A DNA stretch of 41,651 bases from Verrucomicrobiota bacterium (GCA_003217875.1 QHMR01000007.1:1-41651), one strand, 5' to 3'; positions 9,801 to 17,131 are shown, numbered from the stretch's first letter. Made by a program: numbers and translations. Notes: generated from the sequence alone by a model not told the origin.

Positions 9801-10116
9801 GTGTGGAATTAAATCGTTCGATCAGCAGCCGCGCTTTCAGATGCAAAGGATCCAGTCGCGAGCTCGTAAAGCTCTCGTCAGCTCTAGGCGGCAGATCCCA
9901 GGACCCACCAAGCTCATGCAACAATTCATCGTTGAGTGCCACAAATCCCAGGTGTTCCCAGAAACCATCAGGGTTATCGGCCTGCGGCGGCATCAATTCG
10001 TTCTCTGTGCCCAGGTAGAGTCCGCAGGCGTTCAATAGCTTGGTGAGCATCGAGGTGCCTGAGCGGTGCGCCCCGGCAATGCAGATCGCTGTCTGGATAT
10101 CAGCGCTATTTTTCAC
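6808..10116 (-). CDS. Multidomain protein: sulfotransferase + coiled coil + GT2 + GT4 glycosyltransferases
   Basis: 1102 residues with three enzyme modules in one chain. Residues ~8-240 are a sulfotransferase-like domain (CIAGAHRSGTSMLTKLL; VRNPLEVAHSM). Residues ~285-345 are a charged coiled coil. Residues ~453-690 are a family-2 glycosyltransferase: ISIVVPVFNQ, VIVVDDCSTD, VFLNNDTLV and the late YYEDTDLAFK motif. Residues ~717-1085 resemble a GT-B family-4 transferase (ILVIDHYVPSPDRDSG, FLFIGGFQHTPNTDAV, RFGAGVKGKINQSMAWG). There is no signal peptide, so it should act at the cytoplasmic face of the membrane. First gene of the minus-strand cluster; probably extends and sulfates a surface polysaccharide. 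The fusion is intact with no frameshift. Confidence 0.87.
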   Translation of the reverse strand: MKNSADIQTAICIAGAHRSGTSMLTKLLNACGLYLGTENELMPPQADNPDGFWEHLGFVALNDELLHELGGSWDLPPRADESFTSSRLDPLHLKARLLIERFNSTRVWGWKDPRNSLTLPFWQQLLPKLKTLIMVRNPLEVAHSMRKRNGSSYSFGLRLWEIYNRRLIEAVNGKQRLVTHYDLFFQEPEFELRRITDFIGLPDVQVASAAALVTTRRRNTHFTVEQLIDARVAPEVIELYRGLIAEASRTRDGKASMANARQATKQNEPNLLPGSVTRLNAFVPERIAQIEDLYRELLTQAEARHKLQVEELTADLRDKSISLAESEERESELRQRLRLQLKAADRLCRFLDETNDAAARLRSSARWQIANPIAALKAKLSSRKSRALLGYGHLEKIVSAYRKWRATHPEVAAIDDQIQALISGTLSVPGQRVAPAEPPEPTRPIEFPVHEQVEISIVVPVFNQFRFTQACLAALQEHQGTERFEVIVVDDCSTDKTAEALPRIPGAVYVRNETNSGFISSCNRGGEKARGQYLVFLNNDTLVRAGWLKALMDTFVEDPYAGIVGSKLIYPDGRLQEAGGVIWRDASGWNYGKFDDPAKPEYNYLREVDYCSAAALMIPKSLFQSVGGFDPRYAPAYYEDTDLAFKVRQAGYKVLYQPLSEVVHYEGTTGGTDITTGTKKYQDINRSTFAKAWAAKLVTKPANGDAEFLRQAPAGRKNILVIDHYVPSPDRDSGSLRMFQVLKLLRQLGHRVTFIPDNLANVPLYTRKLQKRGIEVVYHPYVKNVRDYLISHGSDFDIVVLSRCDFARKHIADVRRHAPRSRIIFDTVDLHSLRAHREAQISVDPEAREKARQKEEMEYDLIRQADETWVTSSVEQKLLQEKWPEKSIQLVSNIVDIPGSSTPFELRRDFLFIGGFQHTPNTDAVLFFLKKIYPIVNARLGEAKFYIIGDKAPPEVVALADENIVITGLQRDVRPFFESVRLSIAPLRFGAGVKGKINQSMAWGVPVVATSVAVEGMELTFGEDVLVADEPEEFARAIVTLYESPELWNRLSQNGIAKTRSLYSTEVARERLERLFNNQHVQPAEVLSQSLKQRDPGVGISA

Positions 10117-10271
10117 TCAAAATGCTTAAACAACGATGGGCCGCGCAGTGCGTCAAGCCGATTAGTCGCAGGTGATAGCTGGCGGCGTTGGACGCGATCC
10201 CTGTCCGGAGTCTTTGTGCTGCAAAAAATGTTCGTCGCACAAAGTGCCAGCTACATCTAACTTCTAATCCG
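10117..10271. promoter_or_regulatory. Divergent intergenic region between glycan cluster and rph
   Basis: 155 bases between the start of the minus-strand glycan cluster and the plus-strand rph ATG. Promoters for both directions must lie here or further out, but I could not pick convincing -10/-35 boxes. A CCAGCTACA string near the right end resembles the flank of the palindrome at 15827-15869, so a decayed REP-like copy may be present. Confidence 0.35.
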
Positions 10272-11021
10272 ATGCAGCGAAGCGACGGCCGCGGGCCTGA
10301 TGAGATCCGTCCGCTCAATTTCGAGTTGAATGTCGCGCCGCATGCGAGCGGATCGCTGCTCGTCTCAATGGGTAAAACGCGCGTGATCTGCGCGGTGACA
10401 ATCGAAGAAGGAGTGCCGCGCTGGATGAAAGAGCAGGGGGTTACCGGTGGCTGGCTCACAGCCGAGTATTCGATGCTCCCATATTCGACTCAGCCGCGCA
10501 AAGCTCGCGATATTGCAAAAGGGCGCATTGACGGTCGCAGCGTGGAGATTCAACGCTTGATTGGCCGGTCGCTGCGGGCGGTTATGGATCTTGAAAAACT
10601 TGGGCCGCGCACGATCTGGATCGATTGCGACGTGTTGCAAGCTGATGGCGGAACGCGCACCACGGCAATTACTGGTTCCAGCCTCGCCCTAGCAATAGCG
10701 TGCCGGAAATTTGTACGGGAAAAAAAGCTCGACGCGCCGCCGATGCAAAAATTGGTCGCTGCAGTTAGCGCCGGGATTCTGGATGGTCAGGCCCTGGTGG
10801 ATCTTAATTACGAAGAAGACAAGCTCGTTACGGTTGACTTCAACCTTGTGGCTACCGAAGACGACGAATTCGTAGAACTGCAAAGCTCTGGTGAAGAAGC
10901 GACGTTTTCCGGATTACAGCTGGACGAGATGCTCGCACTCGGCCGCAAGGGTATTGGCGCATTGATCAGTGCCCAGCGCGCTGTTTTGGCGCGAATCATG
11001 GTTTCTCCGCCGGAGCGCTGA
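10272..11021 (+). CDS. rph: Ribonuclease PH
   Basis: 249 residues, the family's usual length. RNase PH is a phosphate-dependent 3'-to-5' exoribonuclease that trims tRNA precursors in the cytoplasm. The start MQRSDGRGPDEIRPLNFELN is the conserved opening. Also visible are GKTRVICAVTIEEGVPRW, GGWLTAEYSMLPYST, IDCDVLQADGGTRTTAI and the phosphate-binding region RTTAITGSSLALA. The track ORF starts at 10188, but those 28 residues lie outside the family and in the divergent intergenic region. It is followed after ~90 bases by gmd, with a large inverted repeat in between, so co-transcription is uncertain. Confidence 0.97.
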   Translation: MQRSDGRGPDEIRPLNFELNVAPHASGSLLVSMGKTRVICAVTIEEGVPRWMKEQGVTGGWLTAEYSMLPYSTQPRKARDIAKGRIDGRSVEIQRLIGRSLRAVMDLEKLGPRTIWIDCDVLQADGGTRTTAITGSSLALAIACRKFVREKKLDAPPMQKLVAAVSAGILDGQALVDLNYEEDKLVTVDFNLVATEDDEFVELQSSGEEATFSGLQLDEMLALGRKGIGALISAQRAVLARIMVSPPER

Positions 11022-11029
11022 CGCTGTGG

Positions 11030-11102
11030 AATTGTAGGGCGTCTGTGCCAGACGCTGATCATATGTTCTTGCATTGGCGTTTCACAGAAACGCCCTACAA
11101 TT
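11030..11102. repeat. REP-like element: outer inverted repeat enclosing two hairpins
   Basis: Outer arms of 13 bases, AATTGTAGGGCGT and ACGCCCTACAATT, are perfectly complementary. Inside lie two separate perfect hairpins, GCGTCTG-TGC-CAGACGC (11039-11055) and GGCGTTTC-ACA-GAAACGCC (11076-11094). The hairpin stems overlap the outer arms, so the transcript could switch between one long stem and two short ones. There is no U-tract, so it is not a classical terminator. It fills the rph-gmd gap. Confidence 0.8.
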
Positions 11103-11112
11103 ATTGCCCGAA

Positions 11113-12126
11113 ATGAAAAGAGCGCTGATCACCGGCATCACCGGTCAGGACGGAAGTTATTTGGCCGATCTGCTGCTTGAGAAAGGTTACGAAGTCCACG
11201 GGATTATTCGCCGCGCCAGCACATTTAACACCTCGCGCATTGATCATCTTTACGCTGATCCCCACGTAAACGGCGTACGAATGTTTTTGCATTACGGCGA
11301 CCTTAGCGACTCGGTAAATCTCGTGAAGCTTCTTTACGCATTAAAGCCCGACGAAATTTATCATCTTGGCGCACAAAGCCACGTGCGTGTGAGCTTCGAC
11401 ATTCCGGAATATACCTCCGATGTTACCGGCGTAGGTACAATTCGCATCTTAGAGGCAATTCGCGAAGCCGGATTGCGTTCTCGTTTTTTCCAGGCCTCCA
11501 GCAGTGAAATGTTTGGTAAGGCCCAACAAGTGCCGCAAACCGAGACAACGTCTTTTTGGCCACGCAGCCCGTACGGCGTGGCCAAAGTTTTTTCGTATTG
11601 GGCCACAGTTAACTATCGCGAGAGCTACGGTCTTTGCGCGAGCAACGGCATCATGTTCAACCATGAAAGCCCGCGACGCGGGGAAACTTTCGTTACCCGC
11701 AAGATCTCGCGGGCGGTTGCCGCGATTAAGCATGGTCTGCAAAAGGAATTGTTCCTCGGCAACCTCGACGCAAAGCGTGACTGGGGATACGCGCCTGAGT
11801 ATGTCGAAGGCGTGTGGCGAATTTTGCAAACAGGGGAAGGAGACGACTTCATCCTTGCTACCGGCGAAAGCCACACGGTGCGTGAGTTTGTCGAAACCGC
11901 CTTTGGTTACGCGAATCTTGATTGGAAGGAATTCGTAAAGCACGACCCGCGATATGAGCGGCCGGCTGAAGTGGACGTACTGCTCGGGGATGCTTCGAAG
12001 GCCAAGAATATTCTCGATTGGGAACCGAGGGTGCGATTCCATGAACTGGTGCGGATCATGGTGGACGCGGACATGGATTTGCTCTCACGCAACACGCCCC
12101 GGGACCATCTCGGCAAACTGCCGTAG
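11113..12126 (+). CDS. gmd: GDP-mannose 4,6-dehydratase
   Basis: 337 residues from the ATG at 11113 ([21 protein letters not shown]); the track's 13-residue extension runs into the inverted repeat. It converts GDP-D-mannose to GDP-4-keto-6-deoxy-D-mannose, the precursor of fucose, rhamnose and related sugars. The Rossmann glycine motif TGITGQDGS binds [19 protein letters not shown] and the short-chain dehydrogenase [10 protein letters not shown] (Tyr-x3-Lys) are the catalytic signatures, and [16 protein letters not shown] is typical of Gmd. It likely supplies deoxysugars to the glycan cluster upstream, though no fucose synthase or 4-reductase is in this window. Confidence 0.97.
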   Translation: MKRALITGITGQDGSYLADLLLEKGYEVHGIIRRASTFNTSRIDHLYADPHVNGVRMFLHYGDLSDSVNLVKLLYALKPDEIYHLGAQSHVRVSFDIPEYTSDVTGVGTIRILEAIREAGLRSRFFQASSSEMFGKAQQVPQTETTSFWPRSPYGVAKVFSYWATVNYRESYGLCASNGIMFNHESPRRGETFVTRKISRAVAAIKHGLQKELFLGNLDAKRDWGYAPEYVEGVWRILQTGEGDDFILATGESHTVREFVETAFGYANLDWKEFVKHDPRYERPAEVDVLLGDASKAKNILDWEPRVRFHELVRIMVDADMDLLSRNTPRDHLGKLP

Positions 12127-12155
12127 TGTTAATGAGGTGTGGCCAGCACGGCACC

Positions 12156-12749
12156 TTACCGCATGACAAATGGCGCAGGGTTCGCGGCGGACATGGAATG
12201 AGCCGAGACTAAAGCCGGAACCGCGCTGGCAAGCGGCGTGTCTACGATGGTGACTTCGGCGCCGATTCCAACGACGTTGTACAACTGTATGATGTCGCCG
12301 GATCGCATCCGGATGCATCCGTAGCTCGCAGGTGAGCCGATTTTCCATTCCTCTGGCGTCCCGTGAATATAAATGTCTCGAGAGAACGCGTTGGCGTTCT
12401 GCGCCTCCAATCCTCGCAACCAGAGAATTCGGGTCACGATCGGATCGCGCCCGGGTGAGTTGGCTAGAACGATTTCGCCAGTCCGGCGCCGGTCTTTGAA
12501 TACGGCGCCCGGCAGCGCATTATCGCCAATTTTTTCCGCGATCCGCAGTTGCCCCAGTGGTGTAAACCTGCTGCCCGGCCAATCACCGAGTCCGAATTTC
12601 GACGTCGAGACCGGATAGATGGCCATGACATTGCCGCGGTCAAGAAGAGCCAATTTCTGCTCGCGTGTGCTCACCACGATCTGATGCCTTGTATCCGGCG
12701 CGGCGCAGGAGGCGACAAAAAGCGCAAGAAGCAGAAGGTAAGGACGCAT
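12156..12749 (-). CDS. L,D-transpeptidase (YkuD) lipoprotein
   Basis: 197 residues from the ATG at 12749. MRPYLLLLALFVASCAAP is a lipoprotein signal peptide with the lipobox cysteine in VASC, placing it in the periplasm. The catalytic YkuD signature is complete: IYIHGTPEEWKIGSPASYGCIRM, with the nucleophile in GCIRM. Such enzymes make 3-3 cross-links in peptidoglycan or attach proteins to it. An alternative ATG at 12821 forms an ATGA overlap with the tatD stop; it would add 24 residues before the signal peptide, so I prefer the inner start but cannot exclude it. Last gene of the coaD-to-tatD run. Confidence 0.9.
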   Translation of the reverse strand: MRPYLLLLALFVASCAAPDTRHQIVVSTREQKLALLDRGNVMAIYPVSTSKFGLGDWPGSRFTPLGQLRIAEKIGDNALPGAVFKDRRRTGEIVLANSPGRDPIVTRILWLRGLEAQNANAFSRDIYIHGTPEEWKIGSPASYGCIRMRSGDIIQLYNVVGIGAEVTIVDTPLASAVPALVSAHSMSAANPAPFVMR

Positions 12750-12817
12750 TGCCGAGCCAGTCGTCTTACTTCGCGTTTTCGGCGCGCCCTGTAGTCGCAA
12801 GATATCAGTCTCGATTT

Positions 12818-13681
12818 TCATTCCCGATTGAACCTGAAAAACTTCTCTGCAGTTTCGGTTGTTGCTTCGGCGATCTCCTCTAACGATGTCTGCCGCGCTG
12901 CAGCAATCGTTTCCGCTACGATGCGCGTATGCGCAGGTTCGGAGCGCTTTCCGCGAAAAGGGACAGGCGCCAGATATGGGCAATCGGTTTCCACCATAAA
13001 TTTCCAAAGCGGAATGTGTGCCGCGACTTCTCGCACGGATGCGCCGTTTTTGAAAGTCACAATTCCGGTGAATGAAACGAGGTGGTCAAGATCCAAAACT
13101 TCCTTCGCCTGATCAAGCGAACCCCCGAAACAATGAAAAACCCCGCGCAATTTGCCCGTGTATGGATGCATGATGTTGAGCGTGTCCGCCCAGGCGTCGC
13201 GTTGATGGATTACGGCATTGAGCCCCAGCTCCACGGCGAGATCTAGTTGTTGCTGAAATAAACTCGCCTGTTTCGATTTGTAAGCACCATCGCGAATTTG
13301 CGCTTCGATTTCTTCATCGGTCTCGGTCCGCAGCGCGGACATGACCTGGACCTGCTTTTCCTTCGAAACTTTTTCACTCGGCAACCGGTGATAATCGAGC
13401 CCCGTCTCGCCGATGGCCACCACTCGCGGGTTTTTTGCCAATTCGCGCAGCGGCGTAAAAACATCTTCCTCAGCTTCTTCAACGTAGGTGGGATGAACCC
13501 CAATTGCCGCGTAAACGGCTGGATACTTTTCCGCAAGATCGATCGCACGCCGGCTACTTTCGACCGACGTGCCGATGGTGATAATACGCGTCACGCCCGC
13601 ATCAGTCGCGCGACGAAGCACGTCATCCAGATCGTGCGCGAAATCGGGAAAATCGAGGTGGGCGTGGGTCTCTATAAGCAT
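12818..13681 (-). CDS. tatD: TatD-family metal-dependent hydrolase
   Basis: 287 residues starting at MLIETHAHLDFPDF, where HAHLD provides the first metal ligands. IGETGLDYHR (catalytic Glu), GLNAVIHQRDA, GVFHCFGGS and FMVETDCPYLAP (metal-binding Asp) follow in family order. TatD proteins are 3'-5' DNases/hydrolases in the cytoplasm. The middle, around EKVSKEKQVQVMSALRTETD, carries a ~25-residue insertion relative to a compact TatD. The track start at 13807 reads through an intergenic tandem-repeat stretch and part of fabH and is rejected. It sits downstream of fabH. Confidence 0.93.
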   Translation of the reverse strand: MLIETHAHLDFPDFAHDLDDVLRRATDAGVTRIITIGTSVESSRRAIDLAEKYPAVYAAIGVHPTYVEEAEEDVFTPLRELAKNPRVVAIGETGLDYHRLPSEKVSKEKQVQVMSALRTETDEEIEAQIRDGAYKSKQASLFQQQLDLAVELGLNAVIHQRDAWADTLNIMHPYTGKLRGVFHCFGGSLDQAKEVLDLDHLVSFTGIVTFKNGASVREVAAHIPLWKFMVETDCPYLAPVPFRGKRSEPAHTRIVAETIAAARQTSLEEIAEATTETAEKFFRFNRE

Positions 13682-13758
13682 TGCAGATTGTGAATGCGGA
13701 TCGCGGATAGTTTTCAGTGATCTTGTCTTTCCGCAATCAGCAATCCGAAATCCGCAAT
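13682..13758. repeat. Short heptameric tandem repeats between fabH and tatD
   Basis: Positions 13731-13758 are four 7-base units, CCGCAAT, CAGCAAT, CCGAAAT and CCGCAAT. Near 13690-13710 the opposite orientation appears in degenerate form (ATGCGG, ATCGCGG), so the gap contains two inverted mini-arrays. This fills essentially the whole fabH-tatD spacer. Confidence 0.7.
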
Positions 13759-13763
13759 TGATT

Positions 13764-14786
13764 TCACCATTCCAATATCGTGCTCGCCCAAGTAAGCCCA
13801 CCCCCAAAAACGACCATCAGAACATAATCACCGCGCTTGATCCGACCAGTACGATTCGCTTCGTCGAGCGCGATTGCTACAGCCGCGGCGGATGTGTTGC
13901 CGTAGCGATCCAGATTCACAAACATCTTGTCGCGCGAGATGCCGAGCCGGTCGGCGATGGCCTCCATGATGCGGAGGTTTGCCTGATGCGGAATAACACA
14001 GGCGATGTCTTCAATGGAGAGCCCAGCTTGGTCGAGGACTGTCCTGGCCGCCTTCAGCATCGCGGTGACGGCTTGTTTGTAGACTTCCTTGCCCGTCATG
14101 TGGATCGTTGCCAAATGCATATCGACATTTTCCCGCGTGATCGGGCAGCGCGAACCGCCACCCGGCATGAATAGAATATCGGTGTACTGGCCGTCGCTGC
14201 CGATGTGTGTGCTGATGACACCGTGCGCGCTCCCCCGGTGGCGCAAAACAGCAGCGCCAGCGCCGTCTCCGAAAAGGACGCAGGTGTTGCGATCGGTCCA
14301 GTTCGTGATCGACGTTAATTTGTCGGCTCCGATCACCAGGACAGTGTCATGCGTATGCGAGGTAATGAATTGCTGCGCGATCTCAAGGCCAAAGAGAAAA
14401 CCAGCGCATGCCGCCGAAATATCGAGACACGCGGCGTTGGTTGCCCCGATCTTCTTCTGAACGAAGCAGGCCGTGGCCGGAAAGAGCATGTCGGGAGTGG
14501 CTGTTGCCACCATAATGAGGTCGATTTCTTTAGGCGATATCCTTGCTTGTTCGATTGCCTTTAGCGCTGCTCTGGCCGCCATATCGCTCGTGTTTTCATC
14601 CTTCGCGGCAATACGCCGTTCCTTGATGCCGGTGCGAGTAGTTATCCAATCGTCGCTCGTATCAACCATGCGAGACAGGTCCTCGTTGGTCAGAGTTTTT
14701 TCGGGCACATAGCTGCCCGTGCCGATGATTGAGACCGTGCGCAGCGCTTTATTGGAGCGCGGGCTCGAGCGGGGCTGTCGTTTCAT
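13764..14786 (-). CDS. fabH: 3-oxoacyl-ACP synthase III (FabH)
   Basis: 340 residues. It condenses acetyl-CoA with malonyl-ACP to start fatty-acid synthesis. The Cys-His-Asn triad is all present: DISAACAGFLFG (Cys), VIPHQANLRIME (His) and DRYGNTSAAA (Asn). IIGTGSYVPEKTLTNEDLS and the dimer motif GDGAGAAVL support the family. Its start lies 38 bases inside the plsX 3' end, so the two are translationally linked; the first ~15 residues are arginine-rich and a shorter start is possible but none is better placed. The neighbours plsX and rpmF match the classical fatty-acid/phospholipid cluster. Confidence 0.97.
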   Translation of the reverse strand: MKRQPRSSPRSNKALRTVSIIGTGSYVPEKTLTNEDLSRMVDTSDDWITTRTGIKERRIAAKDENTSDMAARAALKAIEQARISPKEIDLIMVATATPDMLFPATACFVQKKIGATNAACLDISAACAGFLFGLEIAQQFITSHTHDTVLVIGADKLTSITNWTDRNTCVLFGDGAGAAVLRHRGSAHGVISTHIGSDGQYTDILFMPGGGSRCPITRENVDMHLATIHMTGKEVYKQAVTAMLKAARTVLDQAGLSIEDIACVIPHQANLRIMEAIADRLGISRDKMFVNLDRYGNTSAAAVAIALDEANRTGRIKRGDYVLMVVFGGGLTWASTILEW

Positions 14787-15780
14787 GGTAACGGCGAATC
14801 TCCTCGACGATATGCGGGTTCACCTGCTGTTCAATCGACTCTGCCGCCACCCGCAGCGCGTTTTTGATCGCCAGCGGCGTGCTCGCACCATGTGCGATGA
14901 TACAAATGCCGTTGACGCCGAGAAGCGGGCTGCCGCCGTATTCTTCGTAATTCGTCTTGTCCTTAATCGTCCCAATAGCATTCTTCGTGAGGAATGCGCC
15001 GACTTTTCGCATCGTTGTGCGCATGAGCTCGTGTTTGAGCCATTGAAACATCGCCACCGCGATCGATTCGCACGTCTTCAAGATTACGTTGCCAACGAAT
15101 CCGTCGCACACGACAACTTCAACCGGATCTTCAAAGAGATGACGGCCTTCTATGTTGCCAACGAAGTTAAGCGAACTTGGTCTCAGCATCTTGAACACTT
15201 CCTTGGTCAATTCGGTGCCCTTAACATCCTCGTCGCCGAGCGAGACCAAACCAACGGTCGGATTCTTGTAATGGAGAACATGACGTGAATAGACAGAGCC
15301 CATGAACGCGTATTGAAGAAGATGTTCTGGGCGCGCATCGATGTTCGCGCCTGCGTCGATCAAAACGAAGACATTCGTTTCCGTCGGAAGCACCGCCGCG
15401 ATACCCGGTCGATCGATTCCTGGCAAAGTGCGAAGCTTAATTGTACCCGCGGCGACGGCTGCGCCCGTGTGTCCCGCGCTCACTACGGCATCGGCGTCAC
15501 CGCGCTTCACAAGATCGACAGCGCGGCTCACGGAAGAATCTTTTTTTCTGCGAACTGCCGTCCAGGCGCGATCGCTCATTTCCACCACCTGGGTAGAATG
15601 CACAATGTCGATCCGTGAATCGTTGCATTGGTGCTTGCGCAACTCGTTTTCGATCTTGGCGGAATCTCCCACCAGATAGAGCCTCGTGATCTGCTGGTAA
15701 TCGCGCAACGCCATAACGGCGCCGGCAACGAGGTTAGGCGGACCAAAATCACCGCCCATCGCATCGAGGGCGATCTTCAT
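14749..15780 (-). CDS. plsX: Phosphate acyltransferase PlsX
   Basis: 343 residues beginning MKIALDAMGGDFGPPNLVAGA, the diagnostic opening. PlsX converts acyl-ACP and phosphate to acyl-phosphate at the membrane surface, feeding PlsY for phosphatidic-acid synthesis. AVVSAGHTGAAVAAG and VVVCDGFVGNVILKT are further family motifs, and EEYGGSPLLGVNGICIIAHG is the C-terminal signature. It overlaps fabH downstream and follows rpmF upstream, the order seen in many bacteria. The 122 bases between rpmF and plsX contain two REP-like palindromes. Confidence 0.97.
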   Translation of the reverse strand: MKIALDAMGGDFGPPNLVAGAVMALRDYQQITRLYLVGDSAKIENELRKHQCNDSRIDIVHSTQVVEMSDRAWTAVRRKKDSSVSRAVDLVKRGDADAVVSAGHTGAAVAAGTIKLRTLPGIDRPGIAAVLPTETNVFVLIDAGANIDARPEHLLQYAFMGSVYSRHVLHYKNPTVGLVSLGDEDVKGTELTKEVFKMLRPSSLNFVGNIEGRHLFEDPVEVVVCDGFVGNVILKTCESIAVAMFQWLKHELMRTTMRKVGAFLTKNAIGTIKDKTNYEEYGGSPLLGVNGICIIAHGASTPLAIKNALRVAAESIEQQVNPHIVEEIRRYHETTAPLEPALQ

Positions 15781-15826
15781 TAGTGCGAAACTTTGCGAAG
15801 TTTAGTCGCGGAATGCAAAGTGAAAA

Positions 15827-15895
15827 TTGTAGCTGCTTCGCTCGGCGAAGCGTCGTGCCAGCTATACAAGATTGGGCGTCGCCTGCAGGGCGACG
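15827..15895. repeat. Two REP-like palindromes between rpmF and plsX
   Basis: The first is a perfect hairpin GCTTCGC-TCG-GCGAAGC (15835-15851) flanked by TTGTAGCTG and CAGCTATACAA, which extend the stem with a two-base bulge. The second is CGTCGCC-TGCAG-GGCGACG (15877-15895). The architecture (hairpin inside TGTAG.../...TACA flanks) parallels the element at 11030-11102 although the stem sequences differ. No U-tract follows either hairpin. Confidence 0.72.
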
Positions 15896-15902
15896 GCCAC
15901 AG

Positions 15903-16085
15903 CTATTTGCTTTCGAGCGTCAACACCTGTCGCCCGCGGTAATAACCGCACGATGGGCAGACGATGTGCGACGGCAGAGTGCTTCCGCACTGGGAACATT
16001 TGTTCAGACGCGCGGCGTGCCAGCGATTCGCTGCTTTGCGCGTGCGTAACCGCATTTTGGATGTTTTGCATTTTGGGACTCCCAT
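15903..16085 (-). CDS. rpmF: 50S ribosomal protein L32
   Basis: 60 residues starting MGVPKCKTSKMRLRTRKAANRW, the standard L32 opening (VPK.KTSK..). Two CxxC pairs, CSQC and CPSC, form a zinc ribbon, so this is a zinc-binding form. It is a structural component of the large ribosomal subunit. It lies between the DUF177 gene and plsX, the widespread yceD-rpmF-plsX arrangement. Other ORFs over the same bases on both strands are shadows. Confidence 0.96.
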   Translation of the reverse strand: MGVPKCKTSKMRLRTRKAANRWHAARLNKCSQCGSTLPSHIVCPSCGYYRGRQVLTLESK

Positions 16086-16099
16086 ATGGAAAGCGAATC

Positions 16100-16160
16100 A
16101 GGAAAGCAGGAAATCAGGAAAAAACAATGTGAATGTCGTGATTCGTGAATTGTGAATCGA
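16100..16160. repeat. Short tandem repeats between yceD and rpmF
   Basis: Three 7-base units, GTGATTC, GTGAATT and GTGAATC, lie head to tail at 16138-16158. Just before them, AATCAGG/AAGCAGG/AATCAGG units repeat around 16097-16120. The pattern resembles the heptamer arrays at 13731 and 37984. It occupies most of the yceD-rpmF spacer, which shows no gene. Confidence 0.6.
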
Positions 16161-16182
16161 TACCGATGTAGCGAATGTCGAT

Positions 16183-16632
16183 TTAACGATTCTCGATTTT
16201 CAGCTTGTCCAAGGCGCTCCAATCCAACTTCCGCTTGGCGTCCTGATCCGCAGTTACAACCTCTTTCACCTTGCAAACCCGATCACCGTCCCTGTCGCAA
16301 CGCGGATGCGCCGGCAGGTTTAATAAAATGTCCTCGCGCATAAAGGGGGTAAGATCGACGGTCTCCGGCCCGTGGAGTTCCAAGTGCACCGCGAAGACAG
16401 GAACTAAGATTTCGTGCACAAATTTTTCGAGACACGATACACAGCGCAGCTCCACGGGTTGTGACAGCGAGCCGTTTGCCCAGAGCCCGCCCCCTGCTAC
16501 GCCCACATCGATATCGTAATGCAGGCGGCCAGCGCAAAGAATTCCCTCTGATTCCAAGTCCTGGATCGGGCAATCCTCCTCCCCTTCCAGATGCAGACCT
16601 TGGGCTGAAATTTGTTTCAGATGCACTTTCAT
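16183..16632 (-). CDS. yceD: DUF177 / YceD-family protein
   Basis: 149 residues. The family (also called Nucleoid/rRNA accumulation protein YceD in plants and E. coli) is small, acidic and almost always encoded just upstream of rpmF, as here; its proposed role is in 23S rRNA accumulation. The core cysteine motif VELRCVSCLEKF is present, followed by DLTPFMREDILLNLPAHPRC, a typical family segment in which the second cysteine pair is C...C of HPRCDRDGDRVC. The start is 22 bases after the coaD stop, so the two are likely co-transcribed. Confidence 0.88.
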   Translation of the reverse strand: MKVHLKQISAQGLHLEGEEDCPIQDLESEGILCAGRLHYDIDVGVAGGGLWANGSLSQPVELRCVSCLEKFVHEILVPVFAVHLELHGPETVDLTPFMREDILLNLPAHPRCDRDGDRVCKVKEVVTADQDAKRKLDWSALDKLKIENR

Positions 16633-16654
16633 GAGTCAAACGTTTCAGAGTTAA

Positions 16655-17131
16655 TCAATGAAATTTCCTGGTCAGTGCTTTAGCTACACAAGCCGGAACA
16701 AAACTGGAGATGTCGCCGCCAAGTCGCGCGATTTCTTTTACGATGCGAGAGCTAAGGTACGTGTATTCCTCCTTTGGCATTAAAAAAATCGTTTCTACCG
16801 CGGCATCCAGTTGCCGATTCATGAGGGCCATTTGAAATTCGAACTCGAAATCGGACACTGCGCGCAAGCCGCGGACGACCGCTCCCGCTTTTTCTGTCCT
16901 GGCGAACTCGACGAGTAGCCCCTTGAACTCAGCGATTCGCACGTTGTTGATTTTGCCGGCAGTCTCGCGCAGAAGGTCGAGGCGTTCTTGTAATGAGAAA
17001 AGCGGTTGCTTTTCGTCGTTGTGGGCTACAGCCACAACGATTTCGTCGAAGAGTTTTCTTGCGCGCTCGATCACATCTAGGTGACCGTTGGTTACCGGAT
17101 CAAAGCTGCCTGGGTAAATTGCCCGTCGCAT
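16655..17131 (-). CDS. coaD: Phosphopantetheine adenylyltransferase
   Basis: 158 residues, the usual size. CoaD transfers AMP from ATP to 4'-phosphopantetheine, the penultimate step of coenzyme A synthesis. The nucleotidyltransferase motif YPGSFDPVTNGHLDVIERA contains the TxGH-type TNGH. VVRGLRAVSDFEFEFQMALMN and YTYLSSRIVKEIARLGGDIS are further signatures (the ISSxxVKE region). It heads the minus-strand run coaD-yceD-rpmF-plsX-fabH-tatD-ldt and supplies the CoA used by that pathway. Its start faces the divergently transcribed stress-protein gene, so the promoter is likely between 17132 and 17247. Confidence 0.97.
   Translation of the reverse strand: MRRAIYPGSFDPVTNGHLDVIERARKLFDEIVVAVAHNDEKQPLFSLQERLDLLRETAGKINNVRIAEFKGLLVEFARTEKAGAVVRGLRAVSDFEFEFQMALMNRQLDAAVETIFLMPKEEYTYLSSRIVKEIARLGGDISSFVPACVAKALTRKFH

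Noticed and set aside
9502-10038. 178-aa plus-strand ORF within the fused glycosyltransferase gene
   Set aside because: Antisense shadow of the sulfotransferase domain.
11449-12042. 197-aa minus-strand ORF inside gmd
   Set aside because: Antisense shadow of a strongly supported gene.
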